Part shown: positions 15,858 through 24,517 of the stretch, piece after piece
Layout of the letters: every line of letters starts with the position of its first letter
Position numbering within the stretch: position 1 is the first letter of the stretch
NCBI RefSeq assembly: GCF_023556315.2
Contig: NZ_CP116221.1
Coordinates: 992,001 to 1,056,000, forward strand
DNA from: Psychroserpens ponticola
Lineage (GTDB): Bacteria > Bacteroidota > Bacteroidia > Flavobacteriales > Flavobacteriaceae
Direction of reading: 5' to 3'
Length of the DNA stretch: 64,000 nt
Notes under the pieces: generated by a model
Seen by the model: only the letters and a program-made list of their open reading frames with translations
What the model was told of the DNA's origin: nothing
Databases searched by the model: none
Made by a program: the position numbers and the translations under genes

Positions 15858-17645
15858 CTAATCTCTTATACAGCGTACAGACATACCATAATTTTGTGGA
15901 TATTGGCCCCCATAGAAGTCATCATGAAATGTCGATAATAAATGAAACCAATTGTGCTGAGGATTCATATTGTCCAACGTAGAACTCCAAAACCAACCCG
16001 ATTTTCCTTTTAAATTAAAGACAAAGCCATTAGTTCCGTCGACTAATCCAGCTGGAAGACCAGTAAAACCACTACTGTTGGTAGCACCTGTGTTTTCTAA
16101 ATCCCATAAAGACGACGTGCTTTTTAATTTACCTCCCGCTTCAGAAGCCCCTCCTAAATATTCACTTAAAACTTCCCACTCTGTGTCACTTGGTACATGC
16201 CAACCTTCAGGAGCTAAACCTCGTGAGTCATTTACTGCGTAGGCGTTGTATAATTTACCATAAACTAAACCGTTTGTAGAATTATTAGCATAATAGCACC
16301 AAGCGCCTGTAGTAAGGTTTGACCAAGTTGTTAGGTCTGTTACTTGTGGGATAGGGTCACCATTTCGATACATACTAACATCAAGGTTTTTTAACATCCA
16401 TTCTTGTGTCCCTATAACCACCGTTTCTATATCGTTATTTACAATTACTGCATTCCCAATACCGGTGCAACCAGCTTCGTCTGAAACTGTAACTGTATAA
16501 GTTCCTTCTGTTAAATTAGTTATTGAATTGTTGGTGCTTCCATTATTCCATAAATAAGTATAGGGCGGCTGTCCGCTAGAAATTATTGCCGTTGCACTAT
16601 TACTAGTAGTGGTTGTGGTAACCTCTAAACATTCCCTTTGCAGTGTAACATAGCGACATGTAATGCATCCATTGGCGTCTCTTAAACAAACTTCATAACC
16701 ACCATCTTCGTAATTATTAGGGAATATTGGGTAAGTTCTAATCTCTGTTTCAACCAAATAAAGATAAGGGCTTATACCTTCATTAATATCTTCTATCACA
16801 ATTGTTCCATCATATTGCATTACTGGTGTAAACGCAATAAAAGTTGCAGAACAATCAAATGGTGTGAGATTTGGCGTTGGGTCTTCTTCTGAAGTAACTG
16901 GGTTTAATATAGGTGTATCTTCAGGGTAAGGTAAATCCGAAGGTAAAAGCTCTGATGAAAAGGCATCTGAAGGTATGAAAGCTGAAGCTATTGCTAAAGC
17001 GAATGTAGTCGCTATTAATGGAGCTGCAATTGCCGCAGCTGCAACTGTTCCTATTCCTGCAAATATACCTATAGTAACTCCGCCTGCGATAGCACTTCCA
17101 GCTTCAACAATAAGAATACCAGATAACAAAGCTCCAATATTCCAACCTACATCAGAAGAAAATCTATTCTCACTATTAAAAGGAGTTTCCAGATTTACTC
17201 CATAAATAATCTCAGAGCTATTATTGCTCCAATCATATTGATGAAAAGAAACGCTCATATGAGTATTACTAGGATAGTCATATTTTATAACAACATCCGA
17301 TTTCACCCCATTAACCGAGGTGTAAGCATTAGTAATTCTACTTGTTAATGGGTCAACAATTAAATTTACAATAGTATCGTTATTAACCTTTTGATACGTT
17401 AGTGTATTTATCGTCGTTGGATTATTGTCTCCATCAAAATGACCATAAAAATTAAAAGTCCCATTAGAATCTTTATGTTGTGCTTGTAATGCATCTGCAT
17501 TAAAATCGCCAGTTTGATTCTTATAAACAGTTAAATTAGAGTTTGTTGATTCATCAGTACTATCAGTACTATCATCTTTTGAGCATGATAGAACTATTAT
17601 AAAAATTGAAATTACTAATAATGCTAATCTAAATAATTGCTTCAT
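15858..17645 (-). CDS. FISUMP-domain lipoprotein with SprB-like repeat
   Basis: The protein has 595 residues. A lipoprotein signal ends at Cys21 (FIIVLSCSKDDSTDST). Residues ~30-160 are of unknown fold. About 167-225 is a long Gly/Ala-rich hydrophobic stretch (SAIAGGVTIGIFAGIGTVAA), unusual in a surface lipoprotein and possibly membrane-inserting. About 340-405 resembles a SprB/PKD-like repeat (PPYTYLWNNGSTNNSITNL). About 408-595 is the Fibrobacter succinogenes major paralogous (FISUMP, TIGR02145) domain: GTQEWMLKNLDVSMYRNG, APEGWHVPSDTEWE, GMSVRCIRD. It has no T9SS C-terminal domain, so anchoring is by lipid. It is the last gene before the att site and a probable surface cargo of the element. 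Confidence 0.85.
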   Translation of the reverse strand: MKQLFRLALLVISIFIIVLSCSKDDSTDSTDESTNSNLTVYKNQTGDFNADALQAQHKDSNGTFNFYGHFDGDNNPTTINTLTYQKVNNDTIVNLIVDPLTSRITNAYTSVNGVKSDVVIKYDYPSNTHMSVSFHQYDWSNNSSEIIYGVNLETPFNSENRFSSDVGWNIGALLSGILIVEAGSAIAGGVTIGIFAGIGTVAAAAIAAPLIATTFALAIASAFIPSDAFSSELLPSDLPYPEDTPILNPVTSEEDPTPNLTPFDCSATFIAFTPVMQYDGTIVIEDINEGISPYLYLVETEIRTYPIFPNNYEDGGYEVCLRDANGCITCRYVTLQRECLEVTTTTTSNSATAIISSGQPPYTYLWNNGSTNNSITNLTEGTYTVTVSDEAGCTGIGNAVIVNNDIETVVIGTQEWMLKNLDVSMYRNGDPIPQVTDLTTWSNLTTGAWCYYANNSTNGLVYGKLYNAYAVNDSRGLAPEGWHVPSDTEWEVLSEYLGGASEAGGKLKSTSSLWDLENTGATNSSGFTGLPAGLVDGTNGFVFNLKGKSGWFWSSTLDNMNPQHNWFHLLSTFHDDFYGGQYPQNYGMSVRCIRD

Positions 17646-17795
17646 AATATCTTACATTTAGAGTGTTAGGTATATTCTAAAGATATAAAAAACGAATTAA
17701 TATGATAATAAAATTGGGTAATTATCGTTCATTCAATTGATTTAATAAAAAATAAACTTAAACACTCTGAATATAGTTCTATTTATATCACTTTC

Positions 17796-18416
17796 TTATA
17801 AGTTATGAGTATTGCATATGCATAGCTTATAATTATTCCTAAAAAGAATAAAGAACATTAACAAGTAAGCAGTACTTATTAAACGTAAAAAAATGTTGAA
17901 GCGTTTTGCTGCAGAGTTTTTTAAAGGATCACTAATATGTTTTTGTGTTCTTTGCAAATGATTAATCTCAAAAAAATGGGATTTAAATTGATGAATTGAA
18001 TACTGAAGGGATTGCTCTTTAGTATTCTTAGAAAACACAGCTTCTAATCCGTTATGATTTTTATAAATATGTTTTAAACTTTTTATAAACTGAATAAAAT
18101 CATGTCCATTAAAAGTGCGATGTACAAAGGTGGATAGTTTTTCTAAATCTGATTCTTGATGGTTGGTAACAAAATCGTAAGGAGATTGTTCTAAAAGCTG
18201 CATCATTTTATGAGCATTTTTAATAATGCTTTTTCGATTTCCCCAAGCAATGGTAGCTGTTAAAAATCCAGCGATTTCAATATCTTCTTTTTTAGAAAAC
18301 TGATGAGGAATTTGTATTGGGTCACTCTCAATAAATCTTGGATGATTGTATTGTATTACTTTTTCATCAAGAAATCCTTTGATTTCTTTTTTAGATAGTT
18401 TTAAAGTTTTGGCCAA
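17796..18416 (-). pseudogene. 5' fragment of host TIGR02757/DUF2400 gene, reading into the element
   Basis: The first 174 codons (ending KRFN at 17895) are the N-terminal two thirds of the DUF2400 family protein: ESDPIQIPHQF, GFLTATIAWGNRKSIIKNA, FVHRTFNGHDF. At the att core (17893-17899) the frame enters element DNA and adds about 32 foreign codons (LISTAYLLMFFILFRNN...) before a stop at 17796-17798. The C-terminal third lies at 8144-8404. The host promoter is kept, so a truncated protein with a hydrophobic tail may still be made. It starts 12 bp downstream of ridA's stop, so both probably share a transcript. Confidence 0.9.
17893..17899 (-). repeat. Attachment site, distal side (core ATGTTGA)
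   Basis: This is the second copy of the 7-bp core. Host DUF2400 sequence (5' part) lies to its right and element DNA to its left. Together with 8403-8409 it fixes the element boundaries and permits in-frame reconstruction of the target gene. Confidence 0.8.
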
Positions 18417-18428
18417 AATAGTGTTGCG

Positions 18429-18809
18429 TTATTTTACAGCAATCATGCTAATTTCAACATTAACAAATTTTGGTAAATTAGCAACTTCAACGGTTTCACG
18501 TGCAGGAGCTGTATCAACATTAAAATATTGAGCGTATACTTCATTTATTTGAGAAAAATTATGCATATCGCTGATAAAAATAGACGTTTTAATCACATTG
18601 TTAAACGTCATTTCGGCAGCTTCTAATACAGCTTTTAAATTTTCCATAACCTGTTTGGTTTCATCTTGTATAGAACCCATAACAAGTTCTCCAGTATCTG
18701 CGTCTAATGCAATTTGGCCAGAAGTATATAATGTGTTTCCTGATAAAATAGCTTGGTTGTATGGTCCAATTGGTGCTGGTGCTTTTGTAGTGTTTATGAT
18801 CGTTTTCAA
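18429..18809 (-). CDS. ridA: RidA/YjgF family enamine/imine deaminase
   Basis: The protein has 126 residues, the normal length of the family. Family features: APAPIGPYNQAI near the N-terminus, LYTSGQIALD, and TAPARETVEVANLP, which contains the conserved arginine that binds the carboxylate of the substrate. RidA hydrolyses reactive 2-aminoacrylate and related enamines made by PLP enzymes, protecting cytoplasmic enzymes. It lies just upstream of the split DUF2400 gene on the same strand, so insertion of the element may also affect the end of this transcript. Confidence 0.93.
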   Translation of the reverse strand: MKTIINTTKAPAPIGPYNQAILSGNTLYTSGQIALDADTGELVMGSIQDETKQVMENLKAVLEAAEMTFNNVIKTSIFISDMHNFSQINEVYAQYFNVDTAPARETVEVANLPKFVNVEISMIAVK

Positions 18810-19017
18810 AATAGAATGGTATTTAAATGTCTGAAACGAAATTAGTAAAAGTATAAAGAACCTGTAGAGAATTTGTTAAATTTTCTATGAATAACACTTT
18901 TGGAAACAATTGTTCAAACTAATTTAATATGGTTGATTTTTAGTTGTAATCGATAATGCCTATTGGTTGATTTAACTATTTAGTATATCTTCACTTTTTT
19001 TATGAATAAATTTTAAA

Positions 19018-20958
19018 ATGAAAAAAATTTTATTTTTAAAACCAGTTTTCATGTTTTTTCTTTTAGGAATAATCATAACAACATGTAGCAGGTTTATACT
19101 TTTTATATGGTTCTCAGAGCGAGTTACAGAAATTGAAAACTATTGGCTTATCTTTCCTATTGGCTTAAGAATTGATGTAATACTCTTAAGTTATATTGCT
19201 GTGTTACCTACTGTTTTAATACTATTGTTACCAGATAATTGGTTGCCAAAAATCAACACGTTTATCAGGTTTTATTTTATTGCGTTTCTATTTTTATTGT
19301 TGTTTATGGAACTAGCAACACCTAATTTTATTTTACAATATGACACAAGACCAAATCGACTTTTTGTTGAGTATTTAGAATACCCAAAAGAAGTCTTTGG
19401 AATGTTACTCAAAAGTTTTTTAGGCATTATGATTTTTGCGGTTGTAGCGCTATCTATAATTGGATATGTTTTAGTAAAGTATTCAAAGAATTGGTTTAAA
19501 GTAGCATCTACTAGTTCATATTGGTTTAAGTTAATTTGTTTGCCATTTGTTGCTTCCTTATTGTTTTTAGGAGCACGTTCTAGTTTAACTTCAAAGCGAC
19601 CTATAAACGCAAGTGATGCAGTTTTTTGTACAGATCAGTTAACAAATAACCTAGCTTTAAATTCATTGTATACTGTAGGTTTTGCAATTTATTCTTTGAA
19701 AAATGAAGAAAACGCCATAGATATGTATGGAAAGTTGCCAATAGATAAGGCTTTAAAAAGGGTTAAAAAATATATGACACCTACAGAATCTGATTATCAT
19801 GATTCAGAAATTCCTTTGTTGCACTTACAAGAAAGCACACATAAAAGAGAAAAGCCCTATAACCTTGTTATATTTTTGCAAGAAAGCCTTGGAGCAGAAT
19901 ATGTTGGTTCATTGGGAGGATTACCATTAACACCAAACTTTGACGCTTTGTCAAAAGAAGGATTGTTATTTACAAATTTATATGCAACTGGAACACGAAG
20001 TGTAAGAGGAATTGAGGCTGTAACAACAGGTTTTTTGCCAACACCTTCAAGGAGTGTTGTTAAATTAGGAAAGTCACAAAATGGCTTCTTTACACTTGCA
20101 GATGCTTTAAAGCGGAAAGGATATCAAACAAGTTTTGTGTATGGTGGTTCTGCTAATTTTGATAATATGGCATCTTTTTTTAATGGTAATGGATTTGATA
20201 ATATTATTGATGAAAGAGATTACAAAAAGGAGGAATACGATTTTAAAGGAAATTGGGGTGTTTCTGATGAGTCTTTAGTGAAAAAAGGAAATCAATTATA
20301 TGCGTCTTATATTGAGAAACCATTTTTTTCTTTAATGTTTTCGAGTTCTAATCATGAGCCTTTTGAGTTTCCCGATGGAAAAATTGAATTATATGATGAA
20401 AAGAAAAGCACTGTAAATAATGCAATAAAATATGCCGATTATGCTATTGGAGAATTCTTTAAACTTGCAAAAAAAGAAGCATATTATAACAATACTGTTT
20501 TTATTGTAATTGCAGACCATAATACTAGAACTTGGGGAAAGGATTTAATTCCAGTAAATAAATTCCATATTCCAGCTTTAATAATAGCTCCTAATATAGA
20601 AGGAGGCATTACTTACGATAAACTTTGTAGTCAATTAGATATTCCGCCTACATTATTGGATTTAATTGGTATTGATATTGAAACTCCAATGGTAGGACGT
20701 AATATTTATGAATTAAATGAAAACACTAAAGGGCGAGCAATTATGCAATTTCACAGCACAAATGCATTTAGAGTTGGTGAAGAATTGATAGTACTTCAAT
20801 CAGGTAAAGAGCCAGTTCAGTTCAATATTGATGAGAATGATAGTTTAAGCCCAGCTGAACTTAATAAAGACTTAGCAAAAGATGCATTGAGTCACATTAT
20901 CACTGCTTCAGACCAGTATAATAAGAGAAAATATAAATTAAAACAAAAAGAAAAATAA
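19018..20958 (+). CDS. LTA synthase-like membrane sulfatase-fold enzyme
   Basis: The protein has 646 residues. The first ~190 contain about five membrane segments. From about 275 the alkaline-phosphatase/sulfatase superfamily domain follows: LVIFLQESLGAEYVGSLGG (metal-binding Glu), ATGTRSVRGIEAVTTG (candidate nucleophile Thr324 or Thr326), MFSSSNHEPFEFP and FIVIADHNTRTWG (metal-binding Asp-His). Family members (LtaS, OpgB-type) transfer glycerophosphate or phosphoethanolamine groups from phospholipids to polymers outside the inner membrane. Gram-negative Bacteroidota do not make classical LTA, so the acceptor is unknown. A diacylglycerol kinase gene starts 9 bp downstream, which fits an enzyme releasing diacylglycerol. 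Confidence 0.85.
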   Translation: MKKILFLKPVFMFFLLGIIITTCSRFILFIWFSERVTEIENYWLIFPIGLRIDVILLSYIAVLPTVLILLLPDNWLPKINTFIRFYFIAFLFLLLFMELATPNFILQYDTRPNRLFVEYLEYPKEVFGMLLKSFLGIMIFAVVALSIIGYVLVKYSKNWFKVASTSSYWFKLICLPFVASLLFLGARSSLTSKRPINASDAVFCTDQLTNNLALNSLYTVGFAIYSLKNEENAIDMYGKLPIDKALKRVKKYMTPTESDYHDSEIPLLHLQESTHKREKPYNLVIFLQESLGAEYVGSLGGLPLTPNFDALSKEGLLFTNLYATGTRSVRGIEAVTTGFLPTPSRSVVKLGKSQNGFFTLADALKRKGYQTSFVYGGSANFDNMASFFNGNGFDNIIDERDYKKEEYDFKGNWGVSDESLVKKGNQLYASYIEKPFFSLMFSSSNHEPFEFPDGKIELYDEKKSTVNNAIKYADYAIGEFFKLAKKEAYYNNTVFIVIADHNTRTWGKDLIPVNKFHIPALIIAPNIEGGITYDKLCSQLDIPPTLLDLIGIDIETPMVGRNIYELNENTKGRAIMQFHSTNAFRVGEELIVLQSGKEPVQFNIDENDSLSPAELNKDLAKDALSHIITASDQYNKRKYKLKQKEK

Positions 20959-20967
20959 CGGACTTTT

Positions 20968-21327
20968 ATGAAAGAATTTATTGTAGGACGACTTAAAAGC
21001 TTAAAATTTGCAATTAAAGGTTGCTTTTTATTAATAACAACAGAACATAGCGTTATGGCGCAAACGAGTTTGTTCTCTATTATTGTTTTTTTAGGGTTTT
21101 ATTTTGATATTTCTAAGCAAGATTGGATCAATCAAACATTAGCAATGGCTTTGGTTTTAGGAATTGAAGGTTTAAATACAGCAGTAGAAAAAATGGCTGA
21201 TTTTATTCACCCAGATTTTCATTCTCGAATTGGATTTATAAAAGATATTGCTGCAGGTGCAGTTACTTTTGCAGTACTTGGGGCAGTTACAATATTTTTA
21301 ATTATCTATTTGCCTTACTTTCTATAA
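20968..21327 (+). CDS. dgkA: Diacylglycerol kinase family protein
   Basis: The protein has 119 residues with three membrane helices and the family core ALVLGIEGLNTAVEKMAD followed by GFIKDIAAGAV. The small integral-membrane kinases of this family phosphorylate diacylglycerol (or undecaprenol in Gram-positives) to recycle it. The 9-bp gap after the LTA-synthase-like gene shows an operon and suggests recycling of the diacylglycerol left by that enzyme. Confidence 0.9.
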   Translation: MKEFIVGRLKSLKFAIKGCFLLITTEHSVMAQTSLFSIIVFLGFYFDISKQDWINQTLAMALVLGIEGLNTAVEKMADFIHPDFHSRIGFIKDIAAGAVTFAVLGAVTIFLIIYLPYFL

Positions 21328-21363
21328 TGGCGCCATTTGTTTAAATGGTATTGATTGAAATGC

Positions 21364-22380
21364 TTATCCCGAAATATAATTGCCGAATTTCACCTTTCTA
21401 AGTACAAATATTATTAGTAAAGATATTAAGGCGCAAATACATGTTGTGAAAGGGATGCCAATTAATGGATGAATGGTATTCCAATTAATACCAATATTTT
21501 TTAATAAAATTAGGATTAAGATGTGAATTAAATATATACCATAACTATGATCACTAATTACAGTCATAAGTTTGTTGAAATGCTTATGTCTGAACTCCGT
21601 ATTTTTAAATAAAAGAAAAACACCAGTAGAGCTTAACAGTACATTTAGACTTAAATAACTATAGAAAAGGTTATCAAATTTATGGTTTTTTTCTGTGATG
21701 TATATGGTTCCTAAAATTGTAATGGTACATCCGATTATTATAAATAGAAATGGAATAAGTTGTTTGTTATATTCTATTTTAGATAAAAAATAACCAAGAA
21801 CTAAATATCCAATATAACCAGCGAAATAATCTAGATTTATATTTGGTATATAGGCTTTTAAATATGGAATGCTAAATATAATTGTGCAAAACCAAATCAT
21901 TAAAAAGTATAGAATTTCATTTCTTGAAGCGTTCTTAATCCATTTTCTTAAAATAGGAATTACTAAATACAAACCAAGTAATACATAAACAAACCATAAA
22001 TGAAACTTGCTTCCGTTTAATAACTTTGTTAGGAGTGTTTCTAAAAATGCAAATAGGGTAGTATCACTATTTGTTTTAGTAAAGTGATCATAAAGGATAT
22101 AAACTAAACTCCAAAAAATAAAAGGAGGTATTATTCGAAAAAAACGTTTTTTTAAATACACTTTTAGTTTGTAATCTTCATTTAAAAGCAGTGCACCTGT
22201 TATCATAAAAAATATAGGAACACACCATCTAACTATACCATCAAAAAAATTACCAATATGCCAATCTGTATTTGAAACCTTTCCATATTTATAAAGAATA
22301 GGAGCAGATACGTGCAAAAGAATAACAGCAATTGTTGCTACTGCTCTTAAGTTTGTCATCCAAATTGATCGTTTTTTCAA
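21364..22380 (-). CDS. Acyltransferase family 3 membrane protein
   Basis: The protein has 338 residues with about ten predicted membrane segments. The N-terminus (NLRAVATIAVILLHVSAPIL) has the conserved His of the Acyl_transf_3 family, and IVRWCVPIFFMITGALLL and KKRFFRIIPPFIFW are also typical. Such enzymes O-acetylate or succinylate surface polysaccharides, exopolymers or lipids in the inner membrane. The substrate cannot be inferred. It is convergent with dgkA and upstream on its own strand of no obvious partner. Confidence 0.85.
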   Translation of the reverse strand: MKKRSIWMTNLRAVATIAVILLHVSAPILYKYGKVSNTDWHIGNFFDGIVRWCVPIFFMITGALLLNEDYKLKVYLKKRFFRIIPPFIFWSLVYILYDHFTKTNSDTTLFAFLETLLTKLLNGSKFHLWFVYVLLGLYLVIPILRKWIKNASRNEILYFLMIWFCTIIFSIPYLKAYIPNINLDYFAGYIGYLVLGYFLSKIEYNKQLIPFLFIIIGCTITILGTIYITEKNHKFDNLFYSYLSLNVLLSSTGVFLLFKNTEFRHKHFNKLMTVISDHSYGIYLIHILILILLKNIGINWNTIHPLIGIPFTTCICALISLLIIFVLRKVKFGNYISG

Positions 22381-22399
22381 TTAAATATATTTTAAAGTC

Positions 22400-24265
22400 T
22401 TATTGGTTGTAATTTAACAATTCATCTATAGTGTTTGCTGTAACTGAGTGGTAATTTGCTCTAGATTTTTTATAAATAGCTAAAGCTTCTTCTGTTTTTC
22501 CATTTTTCTCAAAAGCTTTAAACAAGGTATTTACGTACCAACGTCTGCCGACTCTAATTAAAAAATCTTCAATATTTTGATCTACATTATTTCCATGATA
22601 ATCTAGGTTGATAGCTTGTTCAAACCAAACCATAGCAATATGTGAGTTAGTTGCGCTAGATAAATCAAAAGCTTCATCAAAACGCGTCATGTCTTTATTG
22701 GTCATTGTCTCTGGGAAGTTTCTAATAAAGTGTACCCATTCTAGCGTCGTCCAATCTTTTGTTAATGTGTCATCAATGGTCACATTTTCTAAAAAGTTGT
22801 GTAAGGTTTTTTCAACATTTGAAAACTTATTTGATGTAATAATCGCTTGATTTGTTGGAATACCTGGCTGATAAATCCATGCTTCAGTATTAAATATAAC
22901 GTTATTTGGTTCTAAAAGATTTGCATTTAGATAGTTTAGAAACTTTTCAGTTGTGATTGTAGAAAACGCATGTGTTTTAAAATAGTCTTTTAAGAAGATG
23001 TCAAATTTTTCACGACCGACAGTTTCTTCTAAAGTTCTTAAAAATAAATACCCTTTATCATACGCAATACTGTTCATGCCATCATCAGGATTTTTTCCTT
23101 TTAAATCCAGCTTCAGTTTTGTTCTGTAAGGCTCGTCTTTAAAGCTTTCAATCTCTTCGTCTAAATCTTGTCTGCCAATTAATGCAATCATGTTGGCTCT
23201 GTCTTTTCCGTAGACCGCCTCCATAATTCGTATTTCAAAGTAGACTGTAAAACCTTCATTCAACCAGAAATCATTCCAAGTAGCATTTGTTACTAAATTT
23301 CCAGACCAAGAATGTGCTAATTCATGTGCAATTAAAGATGTTAAACTTTTATCACCAGCAATAACGGTTGGTGTTGCAAAGGTTAAACGCGGATTTTCCA
23401 TACCTCCAAATGGAAAACTAGGAGGTAAAACAATGACATCAAATTGCTCCCAATCGTAATCACCATATAAGTTTTCGGCAGCTATAACCATCTTTTCCAT
23501 ATCTGAAAATTCAAAATGAGCTTTCTCTATCATCGATTTTTCAGCGTAAACTCCTGTACGCTCACTTACAGCTTTGTATTCAAGATCTCCAACAGCAAGT
23601 GCCATTAAGTATGGAGAAATGGGTTGTTTCATTTTAAATGAATACACTCCATCTGCAGTTTTCGCTTTCGGATTTTCAGCACTCATGACAGCCATTAGTT
23701 CTTTTGGAACTTTTACAGTCGCATCATAAGTAATTCGAATTTGCGGACTATCCTGAATTGGAATCCAAGTTCTGGTTAAAATTGCTTGACCTTGAGTGAA
23801 TAAAAAAGGATATTTCTTATCTGCTGTTTGTTGCGGAGTTAACCATTGTAAAGCTTCAGTTTTATTAGTTGTTCTGTAACTTATAGCTATTGTTTTAGTC
23901 GTGTTTTTTATTTCAATTGTAAGCGGTTGTCCTAACTGTTCATTAAATTCTCCAAGTTTAAAAGTCGTCTCTTTTCCATCAGCTTCTACCTTGTCAATTT
24001 TTAAAAATTTTGAATCTAATATAATGCTACTTGCATTGTTGTTTTCTATGGTATAAGTGGCTTTTCCACTAATGACTTCTGTTTTAAAATCTACAGTTAT
24101 ATCTAAATTTAAGTGCTTAATGGCAGAAATATTAGGTTTTGCATATGAATGTAATTCTTCAGCATAGTTTGTCGTCTTTTTTTCATCTTTAGTTTCTGTT
24201 TGGCAACCGAAAATTAACAGCAATAATAGAGGTGAGTAAAGTGCAACTTTTTTTGTAATGTTCAT
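22400..24265 (-). CDS. M1 family zinc aminopeptidase, lipoprotein
   Basis: The protein has 621 residues. A lipoprotein signal ends at Cys21 (YSPLLLLLIFGCQTE). The N-terminal beta domain spans ~40-240. The catalytic domain has the exopeptidase motif GGMEN, the zinc site HELAH (314-318) and WLNEG with Glu337 as third ligand. A C-terminal helical segment of ~180 residues follows, similar to leukotriene-A4-hydrolase-like M1 members. It removes N-terminal residues from peptides in the periplasm or at the outer membrane. It sits 15 bp before a small gene on the same strand (24281-24517), so an operon is possible. Confidence 0.93.
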   Translation of the reverse strand: MNITKKVALYSPLLLLLIFGCQTETKDEKKTTNYAEELHSYAKPNISAIKHLNLDITVDFKTEVISGKATYTIENNNASSIILDSKFLKIDKVEADGKETTFKLGEFNEQLGQPLTIEIKNTTKTIAISYRTTNKTEALQWLTPQQTADKKYPFLFTQGQAILTRTWIPIQDSPQIRITYDATVKVPKELMAVMSAENPKAKTADGVYSFKMKQPISPYLMALAVGDLEYKAVSERTGVYAEKSMIEKAHFEFSDMEKMVIAAENLYGDYDWEQFDVIVLPPSFPFGGMENPRLTFATPTVIAGDKSLTSLIAHELAHSWSGNLVTNATWNDFWLNEGFTVYFEIRIMEAVYGKDRANMIALIGRQDLDEEIESFKDEPYRTKLKLDLKGKNPDDGMNSIAYDKGYLFLRTLEETVGREKFDIFLKDYFKTHAFSTITTEKFLNYLNANLLEPNNVIFNTEAWIYQPGIPTNQAIITSNKFSNVEKTLHNFLENVTIDDTLTKDWTTLEWVHFIRNFPETMTNKDMTRFDEAFDLSSATNSHIAMVWFEQAINLDYHGNNVDQNIEDFLIRVGRRWYVNTLFKAFEKNGKTEEALAIYKKSRANYHSVTANTIDELLNYNQ

Positions 24266-24280
24266 TATTTAGATATTAAA

Positions 24281-24517
24281 TTAGTCTTGATATACTTGTC
24301 CTCGATGAGGTTTTAATGCATCTCTAATAGGTCTCATATCTTGTTCATCGACAACCATAAATGCTATGGCATGCATGTCATTTAAATTTTGAAAACCAGT
24401 AATGCTTATGTTTAATTTTTGGATTGCAATATATTCTTTTAAATGAATTGTATGGTGTTCTGCAGTTTTTAATGCGTTTGGACCACGAAAATCCCAAATG
24501 AGTTTTAGTTTACGCAT
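24281..24517 (-). CDS. Small conserved-looking hypothetical protein
   Basis: I chose the start at MRKLKLIWDFRGPNAL (ATG 24515-24517), which overlaps the end of the SRPBCC gene by 8 bp, a sign of translational coupling. The product has 78 residues, His-rich in the middle (AEHHTIHLKEY), with a fold-like pattern of alternating strands (HAIAFMVVDEQDMRPIRDAL). It resembles a small ferredoxin-like alpha/beta domain, but no family was recognised. Its partner is probably the SRPBCC protein. Confidence 0.75.
   Translation of the reverse strand: MRKLKLIWDFRGPNALKTAEHHTIHLKEYIAIQKLNISITGFQNLNDMHAIAFMVVDEQDMRPIRDALKPHRGQVYQD

Larger units (their letters stand above)
8403..17899. mobile_element. 9.5-kb serine-recombinase integrative element inside a DUF2400 gene
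   Basis: The element is bounded by the 7-bp direct repeat ATGTTGA at 8403-8409 and 17893-17899, giving a unit of 9,490 bp including one copy. Contents from left to right: large serine recombinase (-), non-coding region, HUH Rep-like gene (+), a 41-codon ORF (+), BspA-like surface protein (-), small resolvase (+), two short ORFs (+), complete DUF2400 copy (-), FISUMP-domain lipoprotein (-). No conjugation genes, phage structural genes or transposase were recognised. It is best described as an integrative element with plasmid-like replication genes. Excision would regenerate the intact host gene. Confidence 0.88.

Noticed and set aside
8403-17899. Prophage
   Set aside because: No capsid, terminase, portal, tail or lysis gene was found; only recombinases, a Rep-like gene and surface cargo.
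8144-18416. Three DUF2400 pieces as independent paralogues or an assembly error
   Set aside because: The outer two share a 7-bp junction and reconstruct one gene exactly in frame; the middle copy differs at many residues, so it is not an assembly duplicate.
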